Source: Flaviflexus huanghaiensis (GTDB taxonomy: Bacteria > Actinomycetota > Actinomycetes > Actinomycetales > Actinomycetaceae). From it: a DNA stretch of 64,000 nt. The stretch is from positions 186,001-250,000 of the forward strand of contig NZ_JACFAK010000002.1 of NCBI RefSeq assembly GCF_014118685.1, read 5' to 3'. The stretch's first letter is position 1; every line of letters begins with the position of its first letter. Position numbers and translations under genes: made by a program. This document shows positions 53,289 through 62,590 of the stretch, in pieces. The notes under the pieces are model-generated. The model did no database searches, was not told the DNA's origin, and saw nothing but the letters and a program-made list of their open reading frames with translations.

Positions 53289-55172
53289 TCAGTAGTCTCG
53301 GCGACGCTTGGGAGCTGCGCTACGACGCTTGTCGAAACGGTCACCCCCACGCTTGAATCTGTCTCCACCGCTCATGCGATCCCCACGATCGCCACGGTAT
53401 CCGCCACGATCACTGCGGTAGCCGCCACGGTCGCCACGGTAACCGCCTCGATCGCCGCCACCCCCGCGTGGCCCCTCATCGGGGCGAATCTTGAGGGCAC
53501 GGCCGGATACTTCGGCGTCATAGATGCGGTTCGTCGCATCGGAGGAGAGCTCGCCGAGAATCTCAACGAGGGAGAAGGATGGGTAGATGTCGATCTTGCC
53601 GAGGTCCGAGCCACGTAGGCCGCCCTCGCCCGTGATCGCACCGACAATCGCGCCAGGCTTGACACCATCACGGTGGCCAACCTCGACGCGGTAGCGTCGC
53701 GAGCCTGCCATGGAGCCGCGCTCACGGCGTTCGCCGCGGTCTCGGTCGTGACGGTCGCCGCGCTCGTCGCGGACAGTGATGCGGTCCGGCTCATCATCGG
53801 CCTGCGGGCCGGGATCACGAACACCGAGAGCGAGCAGGGCGTAGACGAGGTCGTCGACAGACATGTCGGTCTCGTCAGCTTCCTGGGCAGCTTTGAAAGC
53901 TGCGAGAGTTTCCCGGTAAACGGAGAGCCTGCCTGCGGCGTGACGCTGGACGGCCTCCTTGATAAGCCTGTCGGCACGAAGCTTCGACACTTCGGCCGGC
54001 GTGGGGAGCTCGACCTCTTCCATGTTCGCTTTGGTCGCCTGCTCGATTTTGCGCAGGCGAGCGCGTTCACGGGGAGTGACAAACGATAGGGCAACGCCCT
54101 CGCGGCCAGCGCGGCCCGTGCGACCGATCCTGTGAACGTAGGTGTCGATCTCCTTCGGGATGTCGAAGTTGATGACGAGCCCGATCCGTTCGACGTCGAG
54201 GCCGCGGGCGGCGACATCGGTGGCGACGAGGACGTCGAGGAAGCCTTCACGGAGGCGGTTGACGAGCTTCTCGCGATCACGCTGGGCAACATCACCAGAC
54301 AGGGCGGCGGCCTGGACGCCGCGAGCATTGAGCTCAAGTGCGAGTTCCTCGGCCGAGGCGCGGGTGCGGACGAAGACGAGCGCCGCATCGGCCTCTGTTG
54401 TTGCGAGGACGCGGGCGAGTCCGCCAATCTTGTGGCGGGAGGGCACGACCGCGAACGTCTGCTTGACCGTGGCGACGACCGAGCGCGGGTTGGACACGGA
54501 GATGTGCTTCGGGTTCGTCATGTGATGCTCAGCAACCCGGCGGATCTGTGGTGGCATCGTCGCCGAGAAAAGCGCCGTCAGGCGGTTCTCGCTTGGCAGC
54601 GAAGCGGCGATGGTCTCAACATCTTCAGCGAAGCCCATGCGCAGCATCTCGTCGGCCTCATCGAGGACAAAGTAGGAAACGCGGGAAAGGTCGAGAGCGC
54701 CCTTCTCAATGAGGTCCATGACACGGCCCGGCGTGCCGACAACGACCTGTGCGCCGCGCTCAAGGGCGCGGATCTGCGGAACATAGGACGAGCCGCCGTA
54801 GACGGCGACAACATCGATGTCGCGGGACAGCGCCGCGAAGTCCTTGATAGCATCCGCAACCTGCATGGCCAACTCGCGAGTCGGTGCGAGGACGATGGAC
54901 TGGACCCGGCGCTTATCCGGGTCAATCTGGGCGAGCAGGGGCAGGCCGAAGGCGGCGGTCTTGCCGGTGCCTGTCTGGGCAACGCCGACGACGTCGCGGC
55001 CGCCGAGGAGGACCGGGATGGTCTCTTCCTGGATGGCGGTGGGAGTGGTGAAGCCGAGCTTCTCGACCGCGTCAAGCAGGTCATCGGGCAAGCCGAGCTC
55101 AGCAAAGGCCGACGCAGTGGGCTCTTCAATTATGTCAATTTCGGGGGTGTTCAGTTCAGGCGATTCCGCCAT
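53289..55172 (-). CDS. DEAD-box RNA helicase (DeaD/CsdA-like)
   Basis: A 627-residue ATP-dependent RNA helicase. Core motifs are in order: Q motif GFTTPTAIQ, I AQTGTGKTA, Ia PTRELAMQ, II LDEADEML, III FSATMP, VI HRIGRTGRAG. A DbpA-like RNA-binding domain follows (about 480-560: RYRVEVGHRDGVKPGAIVGAI, first part shown). The tail is a run of Arg/Gly/Asp-rich RGG-type repeats (GGYRGDRGGYRSDRGGYRGD). It likely helps ribosome assembly or mRNA turnover in the cold. An ATG at 55184 is possible, but GAGGAAG before the ATG at 55172 favours the shorter form. Confidence 0.93.
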   Translation of the reverse strand: MAESPELNTPEIDIIEEPTASAFAELGLPDDLLDAVEKLGFTTPTAIQEETIPVLLGGRDVVGVAQTGTGKTAAFGLPLLAQIDPDKRRVQSIVLAPTRELAMQVADAIKDFAALSRDIDVVAVYGGSSYVPQIRALERGAQVVVGTPGRVMDLIEKGALDLSRVSYFVLDEADEMLRMGFAEDVETIAASLPSENRLTALFSATMPPQIRRVAEHHMTNPKHISVSNPRSVVATVKQTFAVVPSRHKIGGLARVLATTEADAALVFVRTRASAEELALELNARGVQAAALSGDVAQRDREKLVNRLREGFLDVLVATDVAARGLDVERIGLVINFDIPKEIDTYVHRIGRTGRAGREGVALSFVTPRERARLRKIEQATKANMEEVELPTPAEVSKLRADRLIKEAVQRHAAGRLSVYRETLAAFKAAQEADETDMSVDDLVYALLALGVRDPGPQADDEPDRITVRDERGDRHDRDRGERRERGSMAGSRRYRVEVGHRDGVKPGAIVGAITGEGGLRGSDLGKIDIYPSFSLVEILGELSSDATNRIYDAEVSGRALKIRPDEGPRGGGGDRGGYRGDRGGYRSDRGGYRGDRGDRMSGGDRFKRGGDRFDKRRSAAPKRRRDY

Positions 55173-55287
55173 TGTCTTCCTCATCTGCCGAGCTGCCCGA
55201 ATTCACATACTCGCAGCCTCAGCTATCACGGCGCCCCTCGGGCGCGTGGCGTCGTCCGCCACCGGCGCACGTTGCGCCTCGACCACT

Positions 55288-56703
55288 CTAGCGAGTGTCG
55301 ACTGAATTCGGCAGATCCGCGGCGGTGACCTTCGGCTCAACACGGAACGACACGGCGAAGGAGAAGGCGGCAAGGCCGCTCATGACGACAAGAAGAATGA
55401 GGAACGACGGGGTGCCCTGGCCCGCGACGAGAGCGAAGACAATGCCGGCGACGGCAATGGCAAGAGAAGCGCCGAGCGTGTCTGACAGCTGAAGGGCTGC
55501 AGACGTGCCGCCCTGCTTCTCGACGGGCGTGAGAGACAGCGCGTGGGTCGCCATGGCCGGGAAGGCCATGCCGATGCCGAGGCCAGCAATGGACCAGGCG
55601 ACGATGAGGAGGATGGGGGAGACGCTCGACCAGGCGACAGGGATCGTCATGAGGCACCCAACAAGCATGATGAACGAACCCCAGGTCGCGATGTGCTTTC
55701 GCTTGTTCGGGTCGACAACCCTGGCTTGGACGAAAGAGCCGAGAGCCCACGTGATGCTCCCGAACGTCAGCGTGAGCCCGGCCTGGAACGGGTCCCAGCC
55801 GTGGATCCGCTGAAGCATAAGGGGCAGGTAGATTTCGACGCCAATGAACGTGCCGTTGATAATCCCGCGGAAGGCGACCGTCGAGGGGAGCCCGCGGTGA
55901 AGGCTGATCGTGCCAGGTGGAAGGAGCGGCCGCACGAAGGCGAGGGAGGCCACCATCGCGACACCGATGACGACGTATGTCAACACGGTGAAGTCATCTG
56001 CCGTTGTGCCGGAGAGGACCTGGAGGATGATGGCGGCACCACCGGTGCCGAAGGCGAGGACGGAGATCCGGGGGAGGCCCGAGAGGTTACCCGTGAACTC
56101 CATTGGGGGCAGGATCGCAAGAACCCTCCCGATTGCGGGAAGCATGAAAATGAGAATGATCGGAACGATGGCGAACACCCAGCGCCAGTGGATCTGCTGC
56201 ACGAGGAAACCCGAGATTGCCGGTCCCACGAGGGAGGGCAGCACCCACGCTGCGGCGAAGAAGGCGAAGAACTTCGGCTGCCGAGCGGCCGGCACGAGCC
56301 TGCCAACGAGCACATAGAGCGGAACAACGCAGAGGCCGCCGCCCAAGCCCTGAACGAGGCGGCCGATCGTGAAGATCTCGATCGTCGGCGCTGCGGTACA
56401 GATGATGAGACCAACGGCGAACGCGGACAAGCCGGTAAAGAGGGCGGTTTTCACGCCCTTCGCATCGACCCACTGACCCGCGAGAGCCGTTGTCATGAGC
56501 TGGGCGGCAAGAGCGATGCCGTTGGCGAGGGCGTAAAGGTGTTCGCCTTCCAGCGAGCGGGTCACGGTCGGCATTGCTGTTGTGACAGCGAGTGCTTCGA
56601 AGGCGATGGCGGTGATGATCGCTGTTGCCGTCCACAGAAGCCACCGCTGAGCGGTTTCCGATGCTGTGGGCTGGGGCTTTGAATTTTTCGCCATGATGGG
56701 CAT
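55288..56703 (-). CDS. MFS multidrug-type transporter (DHA2-like)
   Basis: A 471-residue membrane protein with about 14 hydrophobic segments. The first-half signature is GQWVDAKGVKTALFTGLSAF and GRLVQGLGGGLCVVPLYVL, matching the DHA2 class of drug:H+ antiporters. The substrate is not predictable. ATG at 56703 or 56694 could be the start; neither has a strong ribosome site. It is the only gene of its unit and is divergent from aspS with about 140 bp between them. Confidence 0.83.
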   Translation of the reverse strand: MPIMAKNSKPQPTASETAQRWLLWTATAIITAIAFEALAVTTAMPTVTRSLEGEHLYALANGIALAAQLMTTALAGQWVDAKGVKTALFTGLSAFAVGLIICTAAPTIEIFTIGRLVQGLGGGLCVVPLYVLVGRLVPAARQPKFFAFFAAAWVLPSLVGPAISGFLVQQIHWRWVFAIVPIILIFMLPAIGRVLAILPPMEFTGNLSGLPRISVLAFGTGGAAIILQVLSGTTADDFTVLTYVVIGVAMVASLAFVRPLLPPGTISLHRGLPSTVAFRGIINGTFIGVEIYLPLMLQRIHGWDPFQAGLTLTFGSITWALGSFVQARVVDPNKRKHIATWGSFIMLVGCLMTIPVAWSSVSPILLIVAWSIAGLGIGMAFPAMATHALSLTPVEKQGGTSAALQLSDTLGASLAIAVAGIVFALVAGQGTPSFLILLVVMSGLAAFSFAVSFRVEPKVTAADLPNSVDTR

Positions 56704-56841
56704 TGTCTCACCGGTTCTCGGCGGCCGACGACATGGACTGGGGTGATGCGTGTCCTACACTGTACCTTGGCGTCGGCTCGTCTCGCCGCCGCCCGGGCCC
56801 GCCCGTCTCGCGGGTCAGAACCATAGAAGAATTGAGGAATC

Positions 56842-58665
56842 GTGCTCCGTACGCACTACACGGGAAGCCTACGCGCCTCCCACGTGGGAGAAACTGTCAC
56901 CCTGGTCGGTTGGGTCGACCGCCGCCGCGACCACGGCGGGATCGCCTTCATCGATCTTCGGGATGCCTCCGGCATCGCCCAGGTCGTCATCCGCGAAGAG
57001 GTCGCCCACGAGCTCCGGGCCGAATACGTCATCCAGGTGACCGGCACGGTCTCCGAGCGCCCCGAGGGCAACGCCAACGCCGCGATCCCCACCGGCGAGA
57101 TCGAGGTCATCGCCGATGACGTCGAGATCCTCAACTCGGCCGCCCCGCTCCCGTTCCAGGTCTCCGAGCACGCCGAGGATTCCGGGAAGGTCGGCGAGGA
57201 GACCCGCCTCAAGTACCGCTACCTCGATCTGCGACGGAAGTACGAGCAGAACGCGATCCGCCTTCGCGCCAAGGTCAACCGCGCGGCACGCGCGGTCCTC
57301 GACGAAGCCGACTTCGTCGAGATCGAGACCCCGACACTCACCCGCTCCACCCCGGAAGGTGCCCGAGACTTCCTCGTCCCGGCCCGCCTCTCTCCGGGTT
57401 CCTGGTACGCCCTGCCGCAGTCCCCGCAGCTGTTCAAGCAGCTCCTCATGGTGGCTGGCATGGAGCGTTACTACCAGATCGCTCGCTGCTACCGCGACGA
57501 GGACTTCCGCGCCGATCGGCAGCCGGAGTTCACCCAGCTGGACGTTGAGATGTCGTTCGTTGAACAAGATGACGTCATCGAGATTGCGGAGAAGGTCCTT
57601 TCAGAGGTCTGGAGCCTCATCGACTACGACCTGTCGACCCCGATCCCGCGCATGACCTACGCCGAGGCGATGCGCCGCTTCGGCACCGACAAGCCCGACC
57701 TGCGCTTCGGCCAGGAGCTCGTCGACCTCACCGAGTACTTCAAGGACACGCCCTTCCGGGTGTTCCAGAACGAGTACGTCGGCGCAGTCGTCATGCCCGG
57801 CGGCGGCTCCCAGCCGCGCCGCACGTTCGACAAGTGGCAGGAGTGGGCGAAGGCCCGCGGCGCCAAGGGTCTTGCCTACGTGACGATCGCGGAGGATGGC
57901 ACGCTCGGCGGCCCCGTCGCCAAGAACATCTCAGAAGCCGAGCGCGACGGCCTCGCCGCGGCGACCGGCGCCAAGCCGGGCGACTGCATCTTCTTCGCCG
58001 CCGGTGACACGACCGCGTCCCGTGCGCTGCTCGGCGCGGCCCGCCTCGAGATCGGTGAGCGCTGCGGCCTCATCGACCCGAAGGAATGGGCGTTCGTCTG
58101 GGTTGTCGACGCACCGCTCTTCAAGCCCACCTCCGAGGCCCAGGCCGAGGGCGACGTCGCGGTCGGCGGCGGCTCGTGGACGGCCGTCCACCACGCCTTC
58201 ACCTCGCCCAAGCCCGAGCACCTCGACACGTTCGACACGGACCCGGGCAGCGCTCTCGCCTACGCCTACGACATCGTCTGCAACGGCAACGAGATCGGCG
58301 GCGGCTCGATCCGTATCCACCGCTCCGACGTCCAGGAGCGTGTCTTCAAGGTCATGGGCCTTTCTAAGGAGGAAGCGCAGGAGAAGTTCGGCTTCCTCCT
58401 CGACGCCTTCAAGTACGGCGCCCCGCCGCATGGCGGCATCGCCTTCGGATGGGACCGCATCGTCGCACTCCTCGTCGACGCACCCTCGATCCGCGACGTC
58501 ATCGCCTTCCCGAAGTCGGGCGGCGGCTACGACCCGCTGACCGAGGCACCGGCACCGATCACCCCCGAGCAGCGCAAGGAGGCCGGCGTCGACGCGAAGC
58601 CGAAGCCCCGCGGCGAGGACGAGCAGTCCGACAAGGCCGGCGAAGCCCCGGAGGCGGATGCGTAG
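56842..58665 (+). CDS. aspS: Aspartyl-tRNA synthetase
   Basis: A 607-residue class IIb synthetase: an N-terminal OB-fold anticodon domain ([18 protein letters not shown]), motif 2 [18 protein letters not shown], a bacterial insertion domain (GAD-type, [20 protein letters not shown]) and motif 3 [11 protein letters not shown]. The GTG at 56842 follows TTGAGGAATC. The C-terminal 30 residues are Lys/Glu/Pro-rich. Whether it discriminates tRNA-Asp from tRNA-Asn cannot be read from the sequence. The last bases overlap the next ORF. Confidence 0.95.
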   Translation: MLRTHYTGSLRASHVGETVTLVGWVDRRRDHGGIAFIDLRDASGIAQVVIREEVAHELRAEYVIQVTGTVSERPEGNANAAIPTGEIEVIADDVEILNSAAPLPFQVSEHAEDSGKVGEETRLKYRYLDLRRKYEQNAIRLRAKVNRAARAVLDEADFVEIETPTLTRSTPEGARDFLVPARLSPGSWYALPQSPQLFKQLLMVAGMERYYQIARCYRDEDFRADRQPEFTQLDVEMSFVEQDDVIEIAEKVLSEVWSLIDYDLSTPIPRMTYAEAMRRFGTDKPDLRFGQELVDLTEYFKDTPFRVFQNEYVGAVVMPGGGSQPRRTFDKWQEWAKARGAKGLAYVTIAEDGTLGGPVAKNISEAERDGLAAATGAKPGDCIFFAAGDTTASRALLGAARLEIGERCGLIDPKEWAFVWVVDAPLFKPTSEAQAEGDVAVGGGSWTAVHHAFTSPKPEHLDTFDTDPGSALAYAYDIVCNGNEIGGGSIRIHRSDVQERVFKVMGLSKEEAQEKFGFLLDAFKYGAPPHGGIAFGWDRIVALLVDAPSIRDVIAFPKSGGGYDPLTEAPAPITPEQRKEAGVDAKPKPRGEDEQSDKAGEAPEADA

Positions 58666-59518
58666 CATGGGGATGGACAGGGCCACCGAGGTCTTCTGGA
58701 ACAGCGGCGCCGAGCGTTGGGATCACCTCGTCGAGCGGGGCACCGCCCTGCTCTTCGAGACGGGTGATGACTATGCGATCCTCGCCGTCACCTCGGAGCC
58801 GGTTAGAAGCCTTGAAGATCTCCTCGCCCGCGAGGGCGAGGAGGACTTCTTCCGAATGAGTGCGATCGGCAATCCCGACTCCATTAACCGCAGGCTCGAT
58901 GACATGCGGGAGGAGATGGAGAGGGGCACGTTCAAGGCCCTGCAGGGCAGGGGCACGCTACCCCCGCCCGCCTACGCCATGTTCGAGGAACGCACACTCG
59001 ACGGACTGTCCGACCATCACCGTGAATGGTTCGGTAAGCACGAGGGTCACAGGTGGGACTTCTTCTGGTCCGATGAGCCGCTGGAAACTCCGCAGGGCGA
59101 TGAGTATGTTCAACTGCTTGATGTACCGACCTGGCGGTCAGAGATCGAGCGTGTCATTTCCGCATCAAATCCGTCGACAACCGCATTGGCAGATCTTGAT
59201 GAGCTCCTATGGTACGGCTACGTCGAGGGAGACCTCTTGGGCGGGGCTATGGGCGTCGAGAGGCGCGGACAGTTCGATGGAACTCTCGCCTCCCACTTCG
59301 CCGGGCTCGGCACGGATCCGGATCGGCAGGGCAGGGGGATCGGAGGCGCGGTCATGGCAGGCGCCATCAACCGCGAACTCAAAGAGACCGCGATCGTTAC
59401 CTTCGGTATGTGGAGCTGGAACGACAGAGCCAGGAGGCTCTATCGCAAGCTCGGCATCAATGAGGGCCACACCTACGTCACCCTGGCCACGCACCCGCTG
59501 CAGGAGTACGACGAGTAG
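58658..59518 (+). CDS. GNAT-family acetyltransferase
   Basis: A 286-residue protein with a C-terminal GNAT domain: the acetyl-CoA-binding motif A is [20 protein letters not shown] (about 221-240), followed by [16 protein letters not shown]. The N-terminal 120 residues form a separate domain I do not recognise. The acceptor is unknown. The ATG at 58658 overlaps aspS by 8 bp, with GGAGG only 3 nt away; ATG at 58667 is an alternative. It is likely co-transcribed with aspS. Confidence 0.75.
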   Translation: MRSMGMDRATEVFWNSGAERWDHLVERGTALLFETGDDYAILAVTSEPVRSLEDLLAREGEEDFFRMSAIGNPDSINRRLDDMREEMERGTFKALQGRGTLPPPAYAMFEERTLDGLSDHHREWFGKHEGHRWDFFWSDEPLETPQGDEYVQLLDVPTWRSEIERVISASNPSTTALADLDELLWYGYVEGDLLGGAMGVERRGQFDGTLASHFAGLGTDPDRQGRGIGGAVMAGAINRELKETAIVTFGMWSWNDRARRLYRKLGINEGHTYVTLATHPLQEYDE

Positions 59519-59573
59519 CTGGAGTTGAGTACTTTTGGAGGTCGATCAGCAGGACTCTCCAGGTGAATGTGAC

Positions 59574-59613
59574 GGGCGGGCGGGATGGTGCGCAAGCACT
59601 ATCCCGCCCGCCC
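59574..59613 (+). terminator. Strong hairpin terminator after aspS-GNAT
   Basis: Outer arms GGGCGGGCGGGAT and ATCCCGCCCGCCC (13 bp) plus inner GTGC/GCAC close on a GCAA tetraloop, an almost perfect 18-bp stem followed by TGTTTCC. Confidence 0.85.
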
Positions 59614-59657
59614 TGTTTCCATCGACCAGGACAGTGAATGTCATTGGAGAATAGTCC

Positions 59658-59708
59658 GGGCCGGTGGAAGACGAGGGCCGGTGGAACATGTCGGCCGGTG
59701 GGACACGC
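59658..59708. repeat. Three 17-bp tandem repeats in a gene-free stretch
   Basis: Units GGGCCGGTGGAAGACGA (59658), GGGCCGGTGGAACATGT (59675) and CGGCCGGTGGGACACGC (59692) are exactly 17 bp apart; a more diverged fourth unit may follow (59709-59725). The period is not a multiple of three, so it is probably non-coding. The rest of 59519-59927 contains no gene I can support. Confidence 0.7.
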
Positions 59709-59927
59709 GGGCAATTGCAGGACGCGCGTCGGCGGTCGACTGAGGCTGGTCGAGGATACCGGGCTGTGCAGGGGCGATCACGACGGGCCCCTGTCGTGGG
59801 CGAGGGAGCGTGGCTGGTTCTCTCTGGATGCTCCCGGGACGCAGCCACGGAGCTGCCTCCGATCGACCGCTCTCGCCTATACACCCGACTGGTCGAGTGT
59901 CAGACTGTGCTCTAGGGGGAGATGGAC

Positions 59928-60296
59928 ATGACCAATGAGCACGAGGCTCCAGGGACAAAAAGAAGGCCGGTCTGCGTCTACGACGGCAACTGCGGCATCT
60001 GTACGAAGATGGCCCGCTGGGCGAGCAGGCGATCGAACGCCGAGTTCACCGACCATGCTGATCTCAGCCATCGCGGCGTTGAGCATTGGGAGTACGAGAA
60101 GTACCTGATCTTCGCGGGAAAGACCGTTGAGCGCGGGCATCGTGCCGTCGGTGCGGTCTTCAAGACAATGCCGTGGCCATGGAAGGCTGCAGGGTATGTC
60201 ATCAACTTCAGGCTGCTGACGCCCGTCGCGCGGGCTGCCTATCGCCTCGTTGCGAGCAATCGCCGGCGTATCCCGCTTTGGATCATCCCCGGCTGA
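59928..60296 (+). CDS. DCC-family (DUF393) thiol-disulfide oxidoreductase-like protein
   Basis: A 122-residue protein with the DCC signature VYDGNCGIC near residue 18, the defining DxxCxxC pattern of DUF393. The C-terminal part has hydrophobic stretches (PWKAAGYVINFRLLTPVARAAYRLV). The family is proposed to have thiol redox activity, with little direct proof. GGGGGAG lies 6 nt before the ATG at 59928; an earlier ATG (59922) overlaps that site and is disfavoured. It stands alone. Confidence 0.8.
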   Translation: MTNEHEAPGTKRRPVCVYDGNCGICTKMARWASRRSNAEFTDHADLSHRGVEHWEYEKYLIFAGKTVERGHRAVGAVFKTMPWPWKAAGYVINFRLLTPVARAAYRLVASNRRRIPLWIIPG

Positions 60297-60657
60297 TCCT
60301 GTTAAAGTGCAACTTGCTGCCCTGGATTACGAGGATAGTAGCGTCCGCCCAGTTATTTGTTCTAACAACGCGGGTGCGCGCGGAGACCGTCGGCATGTCG
60401 TCAAGTGTGAAAACGGCGCGCTAGTTTATTTCAGGGACGGTATGTCGCGTTCACTCGACTGTTGAGCTCGCGCATTCCTGCACAACGCTCGCAGGCGTGT
60501 TCCGCCATTGTTTATCTTCGGGACGTGGTGTCACCCATGGTACGCGCGGTTCTCCGAAATGACGGAGGGATGATCAGCGGGCGCTTGCGCCGCGCGCGTG
60601 ACGCAACTGGCGTAAGACGTTCCATCAAACGTTACGCTGGCATGGAAGGAGTGTGGA
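60297..60657. other. Gene-free region upstream of the ATPase-TOPRIM gene
   Basis: No ORF with family resemblance is present. The sequence is noticeably richer in A and T than the flanking housekeeping regions, and this continues into the next gene, consistent with imported DNA. A clear ribosome site (GGAAGGAG, 60643-60650) precedes the ATG at 60658. No inverted repeats marking an element edge were found. Confidence 0.4.
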
Positions 60658-62523
60658 ATGAGAGTCAAAAGAATACTAACGAACAACTTCGCCGGCCTTG
60701 GGAGCATAGATCTGAAAGATCTCCACACTCGTCACGAGATTTTCGTCGGTGGTCGAAATGGGGTCGGGAAGAGCCAGCTCTTACTCGCAATAGCGTTAGC
60801 CTCTCGCCCGGAGGTATTTTCTACTGAACTTCATAAATACATTCGGTTCGCTGGAAGCCAGATGTCGATCGAGGTGCACTTTCATCTATCCGAATTCGAA
60901 AGGGAAGCGTTTACAGAGGTTGTTCGCGAGATGAATCATCCGACGTTGTTCTCGGGAAATGAGTTGCGCTGTCGATTGAAGGTCTCTTCCGTCGACTACA
61001 CAGAATGGACGGTCGAGGACGACTCGGGAAACCCGATTCCTGGTCAATTCATGTCCAATCATATCGCTAGGACTAAACTACCGTTCATGGAGGTCACCTA
61101 CCTGCCTGCGGACCGGATGGTCGAACGTTCTCCAGAGCTGACTTTGAGCTTGTCGAGCCTCTCCAGGGAAAAGACCCGGAGCTTGGGGCAACAAACCATC
61201 GCACAACAGATAGCTGACTGGAGCCAAATCCACAACTTTGACGTCTTCTCCAGTCTCGCCGCGCTTCACTACGCTGGTTTGTTGACTTCCAGAGCCAGCG
61301 GAGAACCATCCAGTTACGAAGCTGACTTTAAGGAGATCGCGGATGCGTTTGAGCGCGCGACAGGAAAGCGGCTACACGAACCTTCCCTTCAAAGAGACGG
61401 CGGGATTGCTCTGGAAGTCGAAGTACCGGGCGGAGGGCGGCATCGCGTAAATACACTTTCCGCGGGAGAGCTGATCGCACTTCAAATACTCCAGTTCGTC
61501 AAGACGCACTTCGAGACGGGATCAATACTCCTCATCGATGAGCCTGAACAGCACCTGCATCCAAGCCTTCAGGTTGAGATTGCGACTGCCATTCGGAGCG
61601 AAGTAGGGGCAGGCCAGTTATGGATGGTTACGCATAGTCCTAATATCCTCGGCACGATTCCTGGTAAAGACGTACTGGTACTTGCTCGGAGTGAAGCGAC
61701 AGGGTTGGCAAATGTCACTTTTGCTGACACCGAAGAATCGCGCCTCCAGATGTTTGAGGACATTGGTGTATCCCCAGGCCTATGGGTTCCTGGAAATTTT
61801 ATCGCCGTTGTCGAGGGCCCTACCGATGAGAAGTGGTTGCGCCTTCTGCTACCTGAGCAGTTCGCTTCCGCATTCTTCGTAGTGGCTGGAAGCAGCGCGA
61901 GTGTAGCGTCGATTGCGAACAAGTTCGAGAATACGGCGAATGTTCCCATAGTTTTTATACGGGATCGCGATCGTAAGTCGTTGCGCTACGTTACCGAATG
62001 GAATAGTTCGCCTGCGCGATTCATGTGGACAGGGTACGCGTTAGAGAGTCTTTTCTTAGATGGGAAATGGATACACCAGACCTTTAGCCACATTGACCTC
62101 GATATTTCGGCTGCCGAGGTGGATGAGACGTTGGAGTTGTGCTTTGAAGAACAGTACGACGATGCGAAAAGACTGTGGCTGCAAGAAAAAACCGTTCACC
62201 ACATCGAATCAAATGATGACCACAAAGCTCCGATCCGCGACTATTTTGAGAATGCAGCTCGAGTAGCGTCGAAGAGATTGGAATTTTTGACAGATGCCAA
62301 CCTTCATGCGCTTGAGAGTGAGTTTGAGGAGGAATGGAAATCTGACCGACTCGCGTACATAGACCCCAAGCGGGCTCTTGGACAGTTCAGCTCCCGATGC
62401 AAGGTCATGCGAACAAAAGATCTCTTAATGAGGGCGATGATAGGAGCCCTTAAGGCCGACGTTGTCACCAGCCCGTCCGATCTGGCCAGGCTGTCCAGCA
62501 AGCTCGCCAATTTGTCAGGTTGA
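60658..62523 (+). CDS. ATPase-TOPRIM fusion (OLD/PARIS-like, candidate defence)
   Basis: A 621-residue protein with an N-terminal ABC/SMC-type AAA15 ATPase: Walker A GGRNGVGKS (31-39), signature LSAGE (268-272), Walker B ILLIDEPEQHLHPS (290-303) and the H-loop THSPN (H326). A C-terminal TOPRIM-like domain begins near 380: VVEGPTDE (E386) and the IRDRD acidic pair (D436, D438), then YALESLFL, similar to the iENyLL element of DUF4435. This matches OLD-family nucleases and the fused form of the PARIS anti-phage system. It is a single gene with no partner nearby, and its codon use is AT-richer than its neighbours, which suggests horizontal transfer. Confidence 0.75.
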   Translation: MRVKRILTNNFAGLGSIDLKDLHTRHEIFVGGRNGVGKSQLLLAIALASRPEVFSTELHKYIRFAGSQMSIEVHFHLSEFEREAFTEVVREMNHPTLFSGNELRCRLKVSSVDYTEWTVEDDSGNPIPGQFMSNHIARTKLPFMEVTYLPADRMVERSPELTLSLSSLSREKTRSLGQQTIAQQIADWSQIHNFDVFSSLAALHYAGLLTSRASGEPSSYEADFKEIADAFERATGKRLHEPSLQRDGGIALEVEVPGGGRHRVNTLSAGELIALQILQFVKTHFETGSILLIDEPEQHLHPSLQVEIATAIRSEVGAGQLWMVTHSPNILGTIPGKDVLVLARSEATGLANVTFADTEESRLQMFEDIGVSPGLWVPGNFIAVVEGPTDEKWLRLLLPEQFASAFFVVAGSSASVASIANKFENTANVPIVFIRDRDRKSLRYVTEWNSSPARFMWTGYALESLFLDGKWIHQTFSHIDLDISAAEVDETLELCFEEQYDDAKRLWLQEKTVHHIESNDDHKAPIRDYFENAARVASKRLEFLTDANLHALESEFEEEWKSDRLAYIDPKRALGQFSSRCKVMRTKDLLMRAMIGALKADVVTSPSDLARLSSKLANLSG

Positions 62524-62590
62524 GATCCTAGCTTGATTCGCCGAACCCGCCGGTTCTCTTACCTCCACCTAAACTGAAGGCTGTCCAAGT

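Noticed and set aside
54132-55328. A 398-codon plus-strand frame opposite the DEAD-box gene
   Set aside because: It is antisense to clear helicase motifs on the minus strand, has no family resemblance and arises from GC-rich codon bias.
59574-59725. CRISPR-like repeats
   Set aside because: The repeats are 17 bp units with no spacers and no cas genes anywhere in the window; the neighbouring long stem is a terminator.
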